From AM-2324 sp042091035 (lineage in GTDB: Bacteria; Bacteroidota; Bacteroidia; Chitinophagales; Saprospiraceae): a stretch of DNA of 26,353 nt. This document shows, piece after piece, positions 1 to 7,775 of the stretch (positions within the stretch are counted from its first letter, which is position 1; every line of letters begins with the position of its first letter). The notes beneath the pieces were generated by a model that saw nothing but the letters and a program-made list of their open reading frames with translations, was not told where the DNA came from and did no database searches. Location of the stretch: positions 1 to 26,353 of the forward strand of contig JBELIG010000020.1 of assembly GCA_042091035.1 (NCBI GenBank), given 5' to 3'. A program made the position numbers and the translations under genes.

Positions 1-612
1 GCCTCAAAATTGATCACTTTAATTCCTCAGGTATTTATCATCAAAAGGATGTCTATCAAACATCTTTTCTACTATAGCTTAAGTGCCTTGACTGTATTAA
101 TACTATGTTTCATACCACTTTATAGTACTGAATTTATAACTAATTTTAGTTCGAGCTTAGACCTCTACTTTAGAAACTTTGAATTCAATGCAAGTATCTA
201 CTTCCTAGCCAATGGAATAGTAGAAATGATCTTAGGATATGGTTTGATTTCAATTGTTGGACCCAGCCTAAGCATATTGACGATATTGCTTATCATAATA
301 CTAGCCGCACGAGACAAAGAACCAAACTATAAAAGCTTTACAAGACTTAGTTTTTGGGCGATGTGCATATACCTTATGCTTAGCACAACGGTCCATCCCT
401 GGTACCTTGCATTACCTATAGCACTGGCAGTATTCACAAATTATAGATTCATATATCTTTGGTCCTTCCTGGCCTTTTTGAGTTACAGCAAATACAGTGT
501 ATTTGAAGACTACTATTATATCTTGGTAATAGTTGAGTACATTTTGGTATACAGTCTACTACTTTGGGAGTGTAGAAATCTACTTGTAGCCCGCAGCTTG
601 AAGGTTGAATAA
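1..612 (+). CDS. Polytopic membrane protein, probable GT-C type glycosyltransferase (3' part only)
   Basis: The reading frame is already open at base 1, so the gene begins outside the window; the TTG at 10 is not a convincing start. About 203 codons are visible. They encode at least five hydrophobic segments separated by short loops, with a His-Pro-Trp-Tyr stretch about two thirds of the way along. Such a HPWY-like loop before the last membrane segments is common in polyprenyl-phosphate-dependent mannosyltransferase-like GT-C proteins of Bacteroidota. From that resemblance I infer transfer of a sugar from a lipid carrier on the periplasmic side of the inner membrane. The catalytic N-terminal loop is missing from the window, so the activity cannot be checked. 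The last 33 bases overlap the 3' end of the convergent ABC transporter gene. Another multi-spanning membrane family is possible. Confidence 0.6.
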   Translation, partial: ASKLITLIPQVFIIKRMSIKHLFYYSLSALTVLILCFIPLYSTEFITNFSSSLDLYFRNFEFNASIYFLANGIVEMILGYGLISIVGPSLSILTILLIIILAARDKEPNYKSFTRLSFWAMCIYLMLSTTVHPWYLALPIALAVFTNYRFIYLWSFLAFLSYSKYSVFEDYYYILVIVEYILVYSLLLWECRNLLVARSLKVE

Positions 613-2412
613 TTCCGCATATTTGCCGCCTTTTTCAATCAGGCTATCATGCGATCCATATTCCAACTTTTGCCCATTCTCGAGAAATAGAATCTTATCT
701 GCCATACGAACGGTAGAAAATCTATGAGATATAAGTACGGCTATTTTGTCCTCTATCAGTTCAGCAAAACGAAGAAATACCTGATGCTCTGCTCGCGCAT
801 CCAATGCTGAGGTTGGCTCATCCAAAATAAGGATCTGTGAATCTCTCATATAAGCTCTTGCAATGGCTATCTTCTGCCACTGTCCTCCTGACAATTCAAC
901 ACCACTCTTGAATCGCTTACCTAAGATTTGATCATATCCAGGTTCAAAGCTTTCCACAACCTCTTTGGCTAAACTTTTATAAGCGGCAGACTCGATCTTA
1001 TCTTGATTATTGAGTTCTCCAATATTCCCTACAGCAATATTCTCTCGAACAGACATCTGGAGCTTTTGATAATCTTGAAAGATTATACCCACTGCGTTTC
1101 TAAGGTCACTTAACTTATAATCTTTGATATCCACACCATCTATAAGAATACGGCCCTCTGTGGGGTCATAAAGTCTTGATAGAAGTTTTACTATAGTAGT
1201 CTTACCTGCACCATTCTCTCCGACTAAGGCAATTTTTTCACCTGGGTTGATCTTAAAAGATAGGTTGCGAATCGCATATTGCTCAACACCATCATACTTG
1301 AAACTGACATTCTGGAATTCAATCCCTTTCGTGATATTACTTGGCAATACTTTTGCAGTAGCATGATCACTAATATTTGGCTTGATTGCAAAAAAATCAA
1401 AAAGGTCCTGTAAGTACAATGCGCTATCTGCAATTCTATTTATACGTACCGTAAAAGCTTGCAGCATATTCCGCATTCTACTAAATGAACCTGCAAGGAA
1501 GGTAAGAGTACCAACCGTAATTAATAAATTAAGCGTTTGGATTAGAATAAATACATATGCCCCATAATACGCAAGCGTTCCAATAAGGGATAAACTAGCA
1601 CCTACCCAAGCTCTTTTGATCGCAATCTTTTTATTCTCTATAAAATATCTATCGGCAAGTTTTTTAAATCGCTCAGAAATAAAATCCTGAAGGTTAAAGA
1701 CCTTGATCTCTTTGGCGGACTCATAACTAACACCAAGGTATCTGAAGTAATCCAGTTCTCTACGTTCGGGTGTCCATGACCGAGTTAGACTAAATTGTTT
1801 CGCATTAAAAAAAGCTTCTCCTAAGAAATTAGGTATCACTGCTACGGCGAGGATCAAAATCAACCAAGGATTAAAAAACAAAATTCCTGCCCCTAGGAAA
1901 AGTAGAGTTATTAAATCCTGTAATTGCTCTAATACCATAGACATCAAAACAGATCTATTGATCGTTTGCCTTCGCGCCCTTTCCATTTTATCATAAAACT
2001 CTGAATCTTCAAATTGATACAGATCTAAGGTGGCTGCATGTTGAATCATTTCAACAGAAGTCTTATTAGAAAATAAGTCCCCTAATAATGCATCAATCAA
2101 ACTAATCTGACGATTTAGAATTTCAGAAATAATTGCTAGACCCAATTCAATCCCCAGATATGTCCATAGTAGACTAGTATCTAAACTTGGGCTATCCGAA
2201 ATCAGATCGAGCACAGTATCTATTATTTCCTTACCAACATATAGCATACTTAAAGGTAAAGTTGCCTTTATTACTCTAAGAACTATATTAAGTGTAGCAT
2301 AACGTTTACTCGTCGCCCAGATCATCTTAAAGAAGGGGATCAAATTTTTATAAGAAGAAAATTGATTTGTGAATCTCTTTTTTAGACCTTTTTCAATCAT
2401 ATTTGTTGTCAT
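580..2412 (-). CDS. ABC exporter, fused permease and ATPase
   Basis: A 610-residue half-transporter with an N-terminal six-helix exporter domain (about residues 35-325) and a C-terminal nucleotide-binding domain (about 365-600). The ATPase signals are complete: Walker A GENGAGKT at 398-405, Q-loop glutamine 446, signature LSGGQ at 507-511, Walker B ILILDE at 527-532 and H-loop histidine 563. Family knowledge says such proteins work as dimers and export lipids, peptides or drugs; the substrate cannot be read from the sequence. Start: ATG at 2412; a second ATG four codons in (2400) is an alternative. The gene diverges from the helicase with 26 bases between start codons and overlaps the GT-C-like gene tail to tail by 33 bases. 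Its neighbour suggests an envelope glycolipid substrate, but that is inference. Confidence 0.9.
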   Translation of the reverse strand: MTTNMIEKGLKKRFTNQFSSYKNLIPFFKMIWATSKRYATLNIVLRVIKATLPLSMLYVGKEIIDTVLDLISDSPSLDTSLLWTYLGIELGLAIISEILNRQISLIDALLGDLFSNKTSVEMIQHAATLDLYQFEDSEFYDKMERARRQTINRSVLMSMVLEQLQDLITLLFLGAGILFFNPWLILILAVAVIPNFLGEAFFNAKQFSLTRSWTPERRELDYFRYLGVSYESAKEIKVFNLQDFISERFKKLADRYFIENKKIAIKRAWVGASLSLIGTLAYYGAYVFILIQTLNLLITVGTLTFLAGSFSRMRNMLQAFTVRINRIADSALYLQDLFDFFAIKPNISDHATAKVLPSNITKGIEFQNVSFKYDGVEQYAIRNLSFKINPGEKIALVGENGAGKTTIVKLLSRLYDPTEGRILIDGVDIKDYKLSDLRNAVGIIFQDYQKLQMSVRENIAVGNIGELNNQDKIESAAYKSLAKEVVESFEPGYDQILGKRFKSGVELSGGQWQKIAIARAYMRDSQILILDEPTSALDARAEHQVFLRFAELIEDKIAVLISHRFSTVRMADKILFLENGQKLEYGSHDSLIEKGGKYAELFNLQAAGYK

Positions 2413-2430
2413 TAAGATGGATACCTAAAA

Positions 2431-2461
2431 ACAAGGTAATGACGAATAAGTTTTTGAACAA
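2431..2461 (-). promoter_or_regulatory. Possible promoter of the ABC exporter
   Basis: On the minus strand a TTG (2459-2461) lies 20 bases before TACCTTGT (2431-2438), an imperfect match to the Bacteroidota -33/-7 pattern. It would give a leader of roughly 15 bases. The element sits over the start codon of the divergent helicase. The match is partial and may be chance. Confidence 0.25.
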
Positions 2462-4364
2462 CAGAACAGTCTTAAATAATTTATTAGATAAAAGTCTTGA
2501 TGGGCTAAATGCAGAACGAGAGCAAGAAAGAAAACACTTTCAAGACTGGGTTTTACGCATGCCATTGAATGAACGAAAGAAAGAAGGCTACAGCTGGTTT
2601 CCGCTTGATATTCAGAGGAAAGGCTACACCATTGGAGGAAGAGCTTTTATTATATTCAACCGAATTAATGAGCTTGGGAAGGCTCATAAATTTAGAAGTG
2701 GAAATACTGTTCGCCTATTTACTCAATATGCCTCAGCTAATAAAGCTGAACAAAATGGAGTAATCCATTTTGTGGAGAAAGATAAGATGAAGGTAATCCT
2801 ATCTTCCAAAGATCACCCGGATTGGATAGATAAAGGTATGTGCGGTGTTGATTTAGGTTTTGAAGAACGGACCTATGTGGAAATGACCAAAGCGCATAAA
2901 GCTGTTGCCTCGGCAGAAAAAAACAGACTTGCCGAAATAAGAGATATCCTTTTAGGCTTCAAAACACAAGAAGAGCGCAAACATTCCAGCATTCAAATTG
3001 AGCAACTCAATGCCTCTCAAAATAATGCCTTAAACGATTTGGTGGATAAAAAACTGGTAAGTATTATTCATGGTCCTCCTGGGACAGGAAAAACCACGAC
3101 AATCGTAGAAGCCGTCCGTGAATTGGTTAAAGGGATGAATAATCTTCTACTCTGTGCTCCTTCAAATACAGCCGTAGATCTTCTTACAGAGCGATTAGCA
3201 GCGGAAGGCATTTCTGTCCTAAGAATTGGAAACATCTCTAGGGTAAATGAAGAATTAATCATGCACACCTTAGAGGCTAAACTAGGAACACACCCAGAAT
3301 CAAAGACATTAAAGAAGATCCGTAAAGATGCTGCGGAGGCAAGAAGGAAAGCAAAGCGTTTCAAAAGAAACTTTGACCGAGAAGCTTACATGGAGCGCAA
3401 AGGACTTTTCCAAGAGGCAGCAGAACTCGAAACCTGGGCTAATCAGTTGGAGCGAAGACTCATTGACCAAATTATTAGTAGTTCACAAGTTATCTGTTCT
3501 ACGCTAGTTGGAGCGAATGACAGGGTATTAGAAAACATGGAATTCCCAATGTGTATTATTGATGAGGCCGCTCAGGCACTTATGCCATCTTGTTGGATTC
3601 CTATTGCAAAGTCCTCCAAAGTAGCTTTGGTGGGCGATCCTTATCAATTGCCTCCAACGGTTAAATCTGATAAGGCTAGAAAGTTGAAATTTGAAAAAAC
3701 ACTATTGGAATATGCACTTGACAGAATGGGGCAATCCAATCTATTGAATATACAGTATAGAATGAATGAAAAGATTATGCACTTTTCAAATAGTCAATTT
3801 TATGCTGGTGCACTTAAAGCCTCTGAAAAAGTTGCAAAGAGCCGATTGAATATAAGCAACAATGAGCCTTTGCAATTTATTGATACCGCAGGCTGTGGTT
3901 TCGAGGAAAAAATAAATCCATCGTCAAAAAGTCGCTATAATCCAGATGAATTTCTGATCATCCGAGAGCATCTATTACAATTGATAGAAGCTTGTAAAAC
4001 AGAGGGCGACCAGACAGAGATTGCAATAATATCACCTTACAAAGAACAGGTTATGCATATATCCGATGCATTGGCGGATGATGCTGAATTATCGGCCCAT
4101 AGAATCACAGTAAGTACAATTGATGGTTATCAGGGACAAGAAAAAGATGTTGTTTATCTTTCTTTAGTTCGATGTAATGAAAAAGGAGCAATAGGCTTCC
4201 TCAAAGATTACCGCAGAATGAATGTTGCGATGACAAGGGCTAAACGTATGCTTGTTATGGTTGGTGATAGTGGCACGATATCTCAGGACGAGTTCTATTC
4301 AAAATTCCTAGATTTTGTGGACAAAGAACAAGCCTACCGATCTGCTTGGGAGTTTATCCAATAA
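2439..4364 (+). CDS. UPF1/IGHMBP2-like superfamily 1 DNA/RNA helicase
   Basis: A 641-residue helicase taken from the ATG at 2439; a longer reading from TTG at 2403 adds 12 residues but overlaps the start of the divergent ABC gene, so I prefer the ATG. SF1 motifs occur in order: Q-motif glutamine near 194, Walker A GPPGTGK at 212-218, DEAA at 375-378, GDPYQLPP at 399-406, QYRM at 439-442, GYQGQE at 563-568 and RRMNVAMTRAK at 592-602. The region before residue 190 resembles the beta-barrel of IGHMBP2-type enzymes, and a charged helical stretch lies between motifs Ia and II. Family members unwind nucleic acid 5' to 3' using ATP. The bacterial role is poorly known, and nothing nearby points to one pathway. 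A hairpin terminator follows at once. Confidence 0.92.
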   Translation: MTNKFLNNRTVLNNLLDKSLDGLNAEREQERKHFQDWVLRMPLNERKKEGYSWFPLDIQRKGYTIGGRAFIIFNRINELGKAHKFRSGNTVRLFTQYASANKAEQNGVIHFVEKDKMKVILSSKDHPDWIDKGMCGVDLGFEERTYVEMTKAHKAVASAEKNRLAEIRDILLGFKTQEERKHSSIQIEQLNASQNNALNDLVDKKLVSIIHGPPGTGKTTTIVEAVRELVKGMNNLLLCAPSNTAVDLLTERLAAEGISVLRIGNISRVNEELIMHTLEAKLGTHPESKTLKKIRKDAAEARRKAKRFKRNFDREAYMERKGLFQEAAELETWANQLERRLIDQIISSSQVICSTLVGANDRVLENMEFPMCIIDEAAQALMPSCWIPIAKSSKVALVGDPYQLPPTVKSDKARKLKFEKTLLEYALDRMGQSNLLNIQYRMNEKIMHFSNSQFYAGALKASEKVAKSRLNISNNEPLQFIDTAGCGFEEKINPSSKSRYNPDEFLIIREHLLQLIEACKTEGDQTEIAIISPYKEQVMHISDALADDAELSAHRITVSTIDGYQGQEKDVVYLSLVRCNEKGAIGFLKDYRRMNVAMTRAKRMLVMVGDSGTISQDEFYSKFLDFVDKEQAYRSAWEFIQ

Positions 4365-4399
4365 AAAAAACCGAATCAGAAATTCTGATTCGGTTTTTT
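4364..4399. terminator. Bidirectional intrinsic terminator
   Basis: A perfect 10-bp stem, CCGAATCAGA (4371-4380) and TCTGATTCGG (4384-4393), is flanked by an A-run on the left (4363-4370) and six T residues on the right (4394-4399). It therefore reads as a hairpin plus U-tract on both strands. It lies between the convergent helicase and gldN genes and can end both transcripts. Confidence 0.9.
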
Positions 4400-4414
4400 G
4401 CGGCTACTAATCGA

Positions 4415-5293
4415 TTAGTATGACCACAGATCCTGTTCCCAGTTGAAGATTTCATTTCTGATCTTCTCACCTTCATACAGAATGTCTATACCACTAAGGT
4501 AATCTTTCAGACGTTCATTGAACTCATTCTCCTTTTTATAGATATAAGAGGAGAAATATCTGAATTCCAAAATATCTTCCCATGATAAAGGAGATGCACC
4601 ATTACCTGGATTAAATGCACGTTCACGAGCAAGAACTTCTCTTGCATTCGGATAGTACACCCAGAATAAAGGTTCTTCATAAGCGAATGAACCATCATCT
4701 TCGTTCAATACATCCTTTATAGGAGCAATACCTAGGATACGTACACGCATCTCGGCAGACTCTTCATCGAAGAACCAAACCTCTTTGATTCGGAAACGCT
4801 TGATATCTTCTGGATTGATATCATTTCGTGTAACCTCCATTTTTTCCTCATAAGTTTCGATATCGAATGTGATAACGGTATCAATCTTAGAGGCTTTAGA
4901 AGCTACTTCTTCTTTTGTTAATGGGTAGGTGAACTTATCGTCATCTGTTCCATAAACAGTTATTTCACCACTTGTTGCGGCTTCCATAAGGATGTTAAAA
5001 AATGGACGTTCAGGATAAGCAAAAGACTTATTCATTTTTTCACGAACATCAATAACTCTCCAAATTTTACGCTGCCATAGTATATCCGCTTCACGAACAT
5101 GGTCGTATGGCAATACGCGAGATTCAAGAACTAATTTTTCCTCGACAACACCATCAATTACAGGACGTGTGTCTAAGGGGTCACCTGATTCAGTTGTCAC
5201 ACCGGTTGGAGTACCTTGTGCAAACACTCCAAGAGGAAGTGCAAGAATCAAAAGAGACAGCATAAAACCTAATACATTAAGAGTCTTCTTCAT
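4415..5293 (-). CDS. gldN: GldN/PorN, type IX secretion and gliding ring component
   Basis: A 292-residue exported protein. Residues 1-25 form a signal peptide ending VFA before Gln26, so it is periplasmic. The body carries the GldN pattern: conserved WRVIDVREK and RPFFNIL stretches near residues 78-105, a region on gene expression level of Tyr-rich and acidic blocks, and WVYYPNAREVL towards the C-terminus. Known role: GldN (PorN) binds the lipoprotein GldK (PorK) to form a large periplasmic ring under the outer membrane, needed for type IX secretion and gliding. It is the last gene of the gldKLMN block, 62 bases after gldM, with a 9-bp stem in that gap and a bidirectional terminator just beyond its stop. 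Length is in the normal range. Only one copy is present; no gldO paralogue is seen here. Confidence 0.93.
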   Translation of the reverse strand: MKKTLNVLGFMLSLLILALPLGVFAQGTPTGVTTESGDPLDTRPVIDGVVEEKLVLESRVLPYDHVREADILWQRKIWRVIDVREKMNKSFAYPERPFFNILMEAATSGEITVYGTDDDKFTYPLTKEEVASKASKIDTVITFDIETYEEKMEVTRNDINPEDIKRFRIKEVWFFDEESAEMRVRILGIAPIKDVLNEDDGSFAYEEPLFWVYYPNAREVLARERAFNPGNGASPLSWEDILEFRYFSSYIYKKENEFNERLKDYLSGIDILYEGEKIRNEIFNWEQDLWSY

Positions 5294-5310
5294 TATACAG
5301 CAATTTTAAT

Positions 5311-5341
5311 ATAAGGCCGAATTTAAACCATCCGGCCTTAT
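5311..5341 (-). other. Intercistronic hairpin between gldM and gldN
   Basis: Inverted repeat ATAAGGCCG (5311-5319) and CGGCCTTAT (5333-5341) with a 13-base loop, GC-rich against its surroundings. It starts 15 bases after the gldM stop and ends 18 bases before the gldN start. No U-tract follows on the minus strand, so a full terminator is unlikely. It could protect an mRNA 3' end or reduce read-through into gldN. Confidence 0.6.
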
Positions 5342-5355
5342 GAGAAGAATTAATT

Positions 5356-6957
5356 TTATCTGATAGTAAATACCATAGATGGCAGGTTACGACCTGCAGG
5401 GTCACCTGGACATTTACCTTTTATATTTCTAAAATAGTACGTATCACCTGGCTTAGCCTGAGTTACTAGACGCTTAGCTTTTGTGTTATACTTTGCACCT
5501 TTGTTAGGAGCAGTAACAGGATCTTGACGACTTGCTATTCTAACGAGGTCATACTCCTGAATATTACATCTTGCATCAAAATCAAAGTTTTTCAACTCGG
5601 CTATCACACCTTGGTACGCTTTAAACGTTCCGTTACCCATATTTCCTTCATGAATACCTGGAGCTAGTGCAGGTACTGGATCTGGAATACGCTTAACTCG
5701 GAAAGGTACTTTTACTGGCTTAGGTCCTCCTGTAACGGTAACATAAGTAAACTTATTTCCCGTCGGCTTTTTAGCAACTACAGAATATGAACTACCTTTT
5801 ACACGTTCGATGGACGCTTGTCCTTCACCCGTCATCTTTACGTTAATGGCATTAGAGTTAATACCCGCTGCAGAAACTGTAACTGGATTTTTAACACCAA
5901 CATAGAATACATTCATCTTGTCTGCTGCTACAGCAATAGATGGCTGACCTACCTCAAACTCAAACTTTTGTTCGTAAGAGTCAGTTTCCTGAGTAAGTGG
6001 GTTAGTTACATCAATCTTAACGTTGTAAGAGTTTGTACCTAATCTACCGCCTGTTGTTGAGAAAGCACCTTTACCTTCTTCCATTGGAACCTCTTTACCG
6101 TTTACAAAGATCTTTGTAGATTCACTTGCAGCAGTAGAGAAAGCAGAAAGAAAGATATCAGCTTCATATTTCTCACCTTGAAGTACATAACTAGATTTAG
6201 CAGAAGCTACTGGGAAGAAAGCATCGAATTTGATGATTTCACCTTTTGACTCTGCAAACATCTCATTCATTACTGCAGAAGCTGAAGTTTTAGCATCTGC
6301 TTGGAATGAACGAAGAATTGGAATTACTGCCGCTACAGGCATTTGACGGAACTTATAAGTAGACCAAGACATATTCTTGTCTGCTTTCTTAAGGTTCAAA
6401 TCTTTATTCCATTCTTCAATATTATCACCAAGAGGCATTGATTTTACCAATTGCTCTTGCTTCTCAGGAGAAACTAACCCCTTTAAAGCATCTCTAGTCT
6501 CAATAATCTTAGCATAGATTTGAGGACCTAAAGGGTCTATACCTTGCTTTGGCTGACCATCAACTAGCATACGAGTGGTAATATCTTTATTCTTCTTATC
6601 CTTTGGTATATTAGAACCCGGTTTTTTCGGATCTTCGCCACCAGCAGCATCAAAGATTTCTTTGTATATATCATCAATATATTTATCGAAATTATCAGCG
6701 ATCAATTTAGCTTCAGTTGCTTTTTCAAGAGCAATTTGCTTAAGAGTATCACCTTCGTATGCTTCCGCTTCCGCTTGAATCGCTGCAAGTACTTTTTCAT
6801 TACTTTTTGTTACGATTTCATTAGAAGTAAGCATACTTTTCTCCAATGTAAAGAATGCGTTCATTACAGAGGCAGAAACATTTAACGCAAGCAGTGCTGT
6901 CAAAACCAGATACATCAGGTTGATCATCAGCTGCCGCGGTTCCTTAGGAATTGACAT
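5356..6957 (-). CDS. gldM: GldM/PorM, type IX secretion motor subunit
   Basis: A 533-residue protein that begins with the family hallmark PRQLMINLMYLVLTALLALN at residues 8-27. This is the single inner-membrane helix, with a short cytoplasmic N-terminus. The remaining 500 residues are periplasmic; in known structures they fold into four domains (D1-D4) as a long dimeric shaft, and the lysine/proline-rich segment near residues 108-125 here looks like an exposed loop. Known role: the GldM dimer sits inside a GldL pentamer, uses proton flow and passes motion to the GldK/GldN ring. ATG start at 6957, 46 bases after the gldL stop. Nothing is truncated. The order gldK-L-M-N and the spacing suggest a common transcript. 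Confidence 0.95.
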   Translation of the reverse strand: MSIPKEPRQLMINLMYLVLTALLALNVSASVMNAFFTLEKSMLTSNEIVTKSNEKVLAAIQAEAEAYEGDTLKQIALEKATEAKLIADNFDKYIDDIYKEIFDAAGGEDPKKPGSNIPKDKKNKDITTRMLVDGQPKQGIDPLGPQIYAKIIETRDALKGLVSPEKQEQLVKSMPLGDNIEEWNKDLNLKKADKNMSWSTYKFRQMPVAAVIPILRSFQADAKTSASAVMNEMFAESKGEIIKFDAFFPVASAKSSYVLQGEKYEADIFLSAFSTAASESTKIFVNGKEVPMEEGKGAFSTTGGRLGTNSYNVKIDVTNPLTQETDSYEQKFEFEVGQPSIAVAADKMNVFYVGVKNPVTVSAAGINSNAINVKMTGEGQASIERVKGSSYSVVAKKPTGNKFTYVTVTGGPKPVKVPFRVKRIPDPVPALAPGIHEGNMGNGTFKAYQGVIAELKNFDFDARCNIQEYDLVRIASRQDPVTAPNKGAKYNTKAKRLVTQAKPGDTYYFRNIKGKCPGDPAGRNLPSMVFTIR

Positions 6958-7003
6958 GGATCTTTTTTTTAGTGATTAAAAAATAATTTGACTCAAATAC
7001 TGA

Positions 7004-7591
7004 TTAGTTCTTACCGATGTTAGACATCGCGTTAAGTACGTTACCGTATACTGAATTCAAAGATCCAAGATTCTGGTTCAAAGCAGCCAACTGATCTTTG
7101 TATGCTTTAGTATCCTCAACAGAATCACTTAGGTCTGCCATTGCCTCGTTCAAACGAGTGTAAAAGCTTCCCATAGCTCTAACCTGCTCAGAAGTTCCAG
7201 AGAAATCAATTTCTTGAAGTGCTTTCAAAGAAGAAAGCGATGCTGACATTGTCTTAAGCTCATCTAGCATTCCGCTAAGATTAGATTCAACAACCTCAGA
7301 GTTTAGTCCTTTATTCATGTCACCCATGTCACCAGCTGTAAGTGGTGCTATGTTTGATTCATAGTCTGCTAGTCCTGGGTATAGTTTCTCCCAGTAATAA
7401 TCTTTATCTGGTCCGATAACACCTAACATTAAGAAGATTAATGCCTCTACACTCAAACCTACGATAAGCATCTCAGATGCATATGGCCAAGACTGAAGCT
7501 TGAAAAGTGCTCCCATAAGTACAACTGCTGCACCGGCACCAATGATCAAGTTCTTAGCGTATTTAAAACCTTTAGATTTTACAAAACTCAT
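7004..7591 (-). CDS. gldL: GldL/PorL, type IX secretion proton-driven motor subunit
   Basis: A 195-residue inner-membrane protein with two N-terminal helices (about 14-33 and 40-58) and a long cytoplasmic, partly coiled-coil tail (about 90-190). The membrane part has the GldL features: GALFKLQSWP after helix 1, containing Lys31, and VEALIF in helix 2, containing Glu49, which matches the conserved intramembrane glutamate needed for proton use in characterised GldL proteins. Five GldL subunits surround a GldM dimer in known complexes. The start ATG at 7591 follows a 184-base gap after gldK, the widest within the gldKLMN block, and that gap contains a strong stem-loop. Expression may therefore be set separately from gldK. 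Confidence 0.95.
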   Translation of the reverse strand: MSFVKSKGFKYAKNLIIGAGAAVVLMGALFKLQSWPYASEMLIVGLSVEALIFLMLGVIGPDKDYYWEKLYPGLADYESNIAPLTAGDMGDMNKGLNSEVVESNLSGMLDELKTMSASLSSLKALQEIDFSGTSEQVRAMGSFYTRLNEAMADLSDSVEDTKAYKDQLAALNQNLGSLNSVYGNVLNAMSNIGKN

Positions 7592-7775
7592 TTTCTTAGA
7601 ATTTAATTTTGATTAGTCAATGGATATTTAAAATAATTGCTGTATTCATCCTTACAATTAGATAAAAACAAAAAGTTACATCTAAAGGAGAATTTTTTTT
7701 CAACAAAAAAAAATGATGAGAATTTATGGATGTCAGTTGGGTATACTGACATCCATAAAATAGATTTGAGGTCTA
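7592..7775 (-). promoter_or_regulatory. gldK-gldL intergenic region with possible internal promoter
   Basis: This 184-base gap is unusually wide for the cluster. After the stem-loop at 7723-7759 the minus strand has a T9 run, a GTTG and, 22 bases after the TTG, TAACTTTT, a one-mismatch version of the Bacteroidota -7 box. The spacing is slightly long, so an internal gldL promoter is possible but weakly supported. Confidence 0.25.
7723..7759 (-). terminator. Strong stem-loop after gldK, possible attenuator
   Basis: A perfect 15-bp inverted repeat, TTTATGGATGTCAGT (7723-7737) and ACTGACATCCATAAA (7745-7759), encloses a 7-base loop. It begins 16 bases beyond the gldK stop in the direction of transcription. 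A T9 run follows on the minus strand but only after about nine other bases, so it departs from the standard intrinsic terminator. Partial termination or protection of the upstream mRNA end are both reasonable. Confidence 0.65.
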
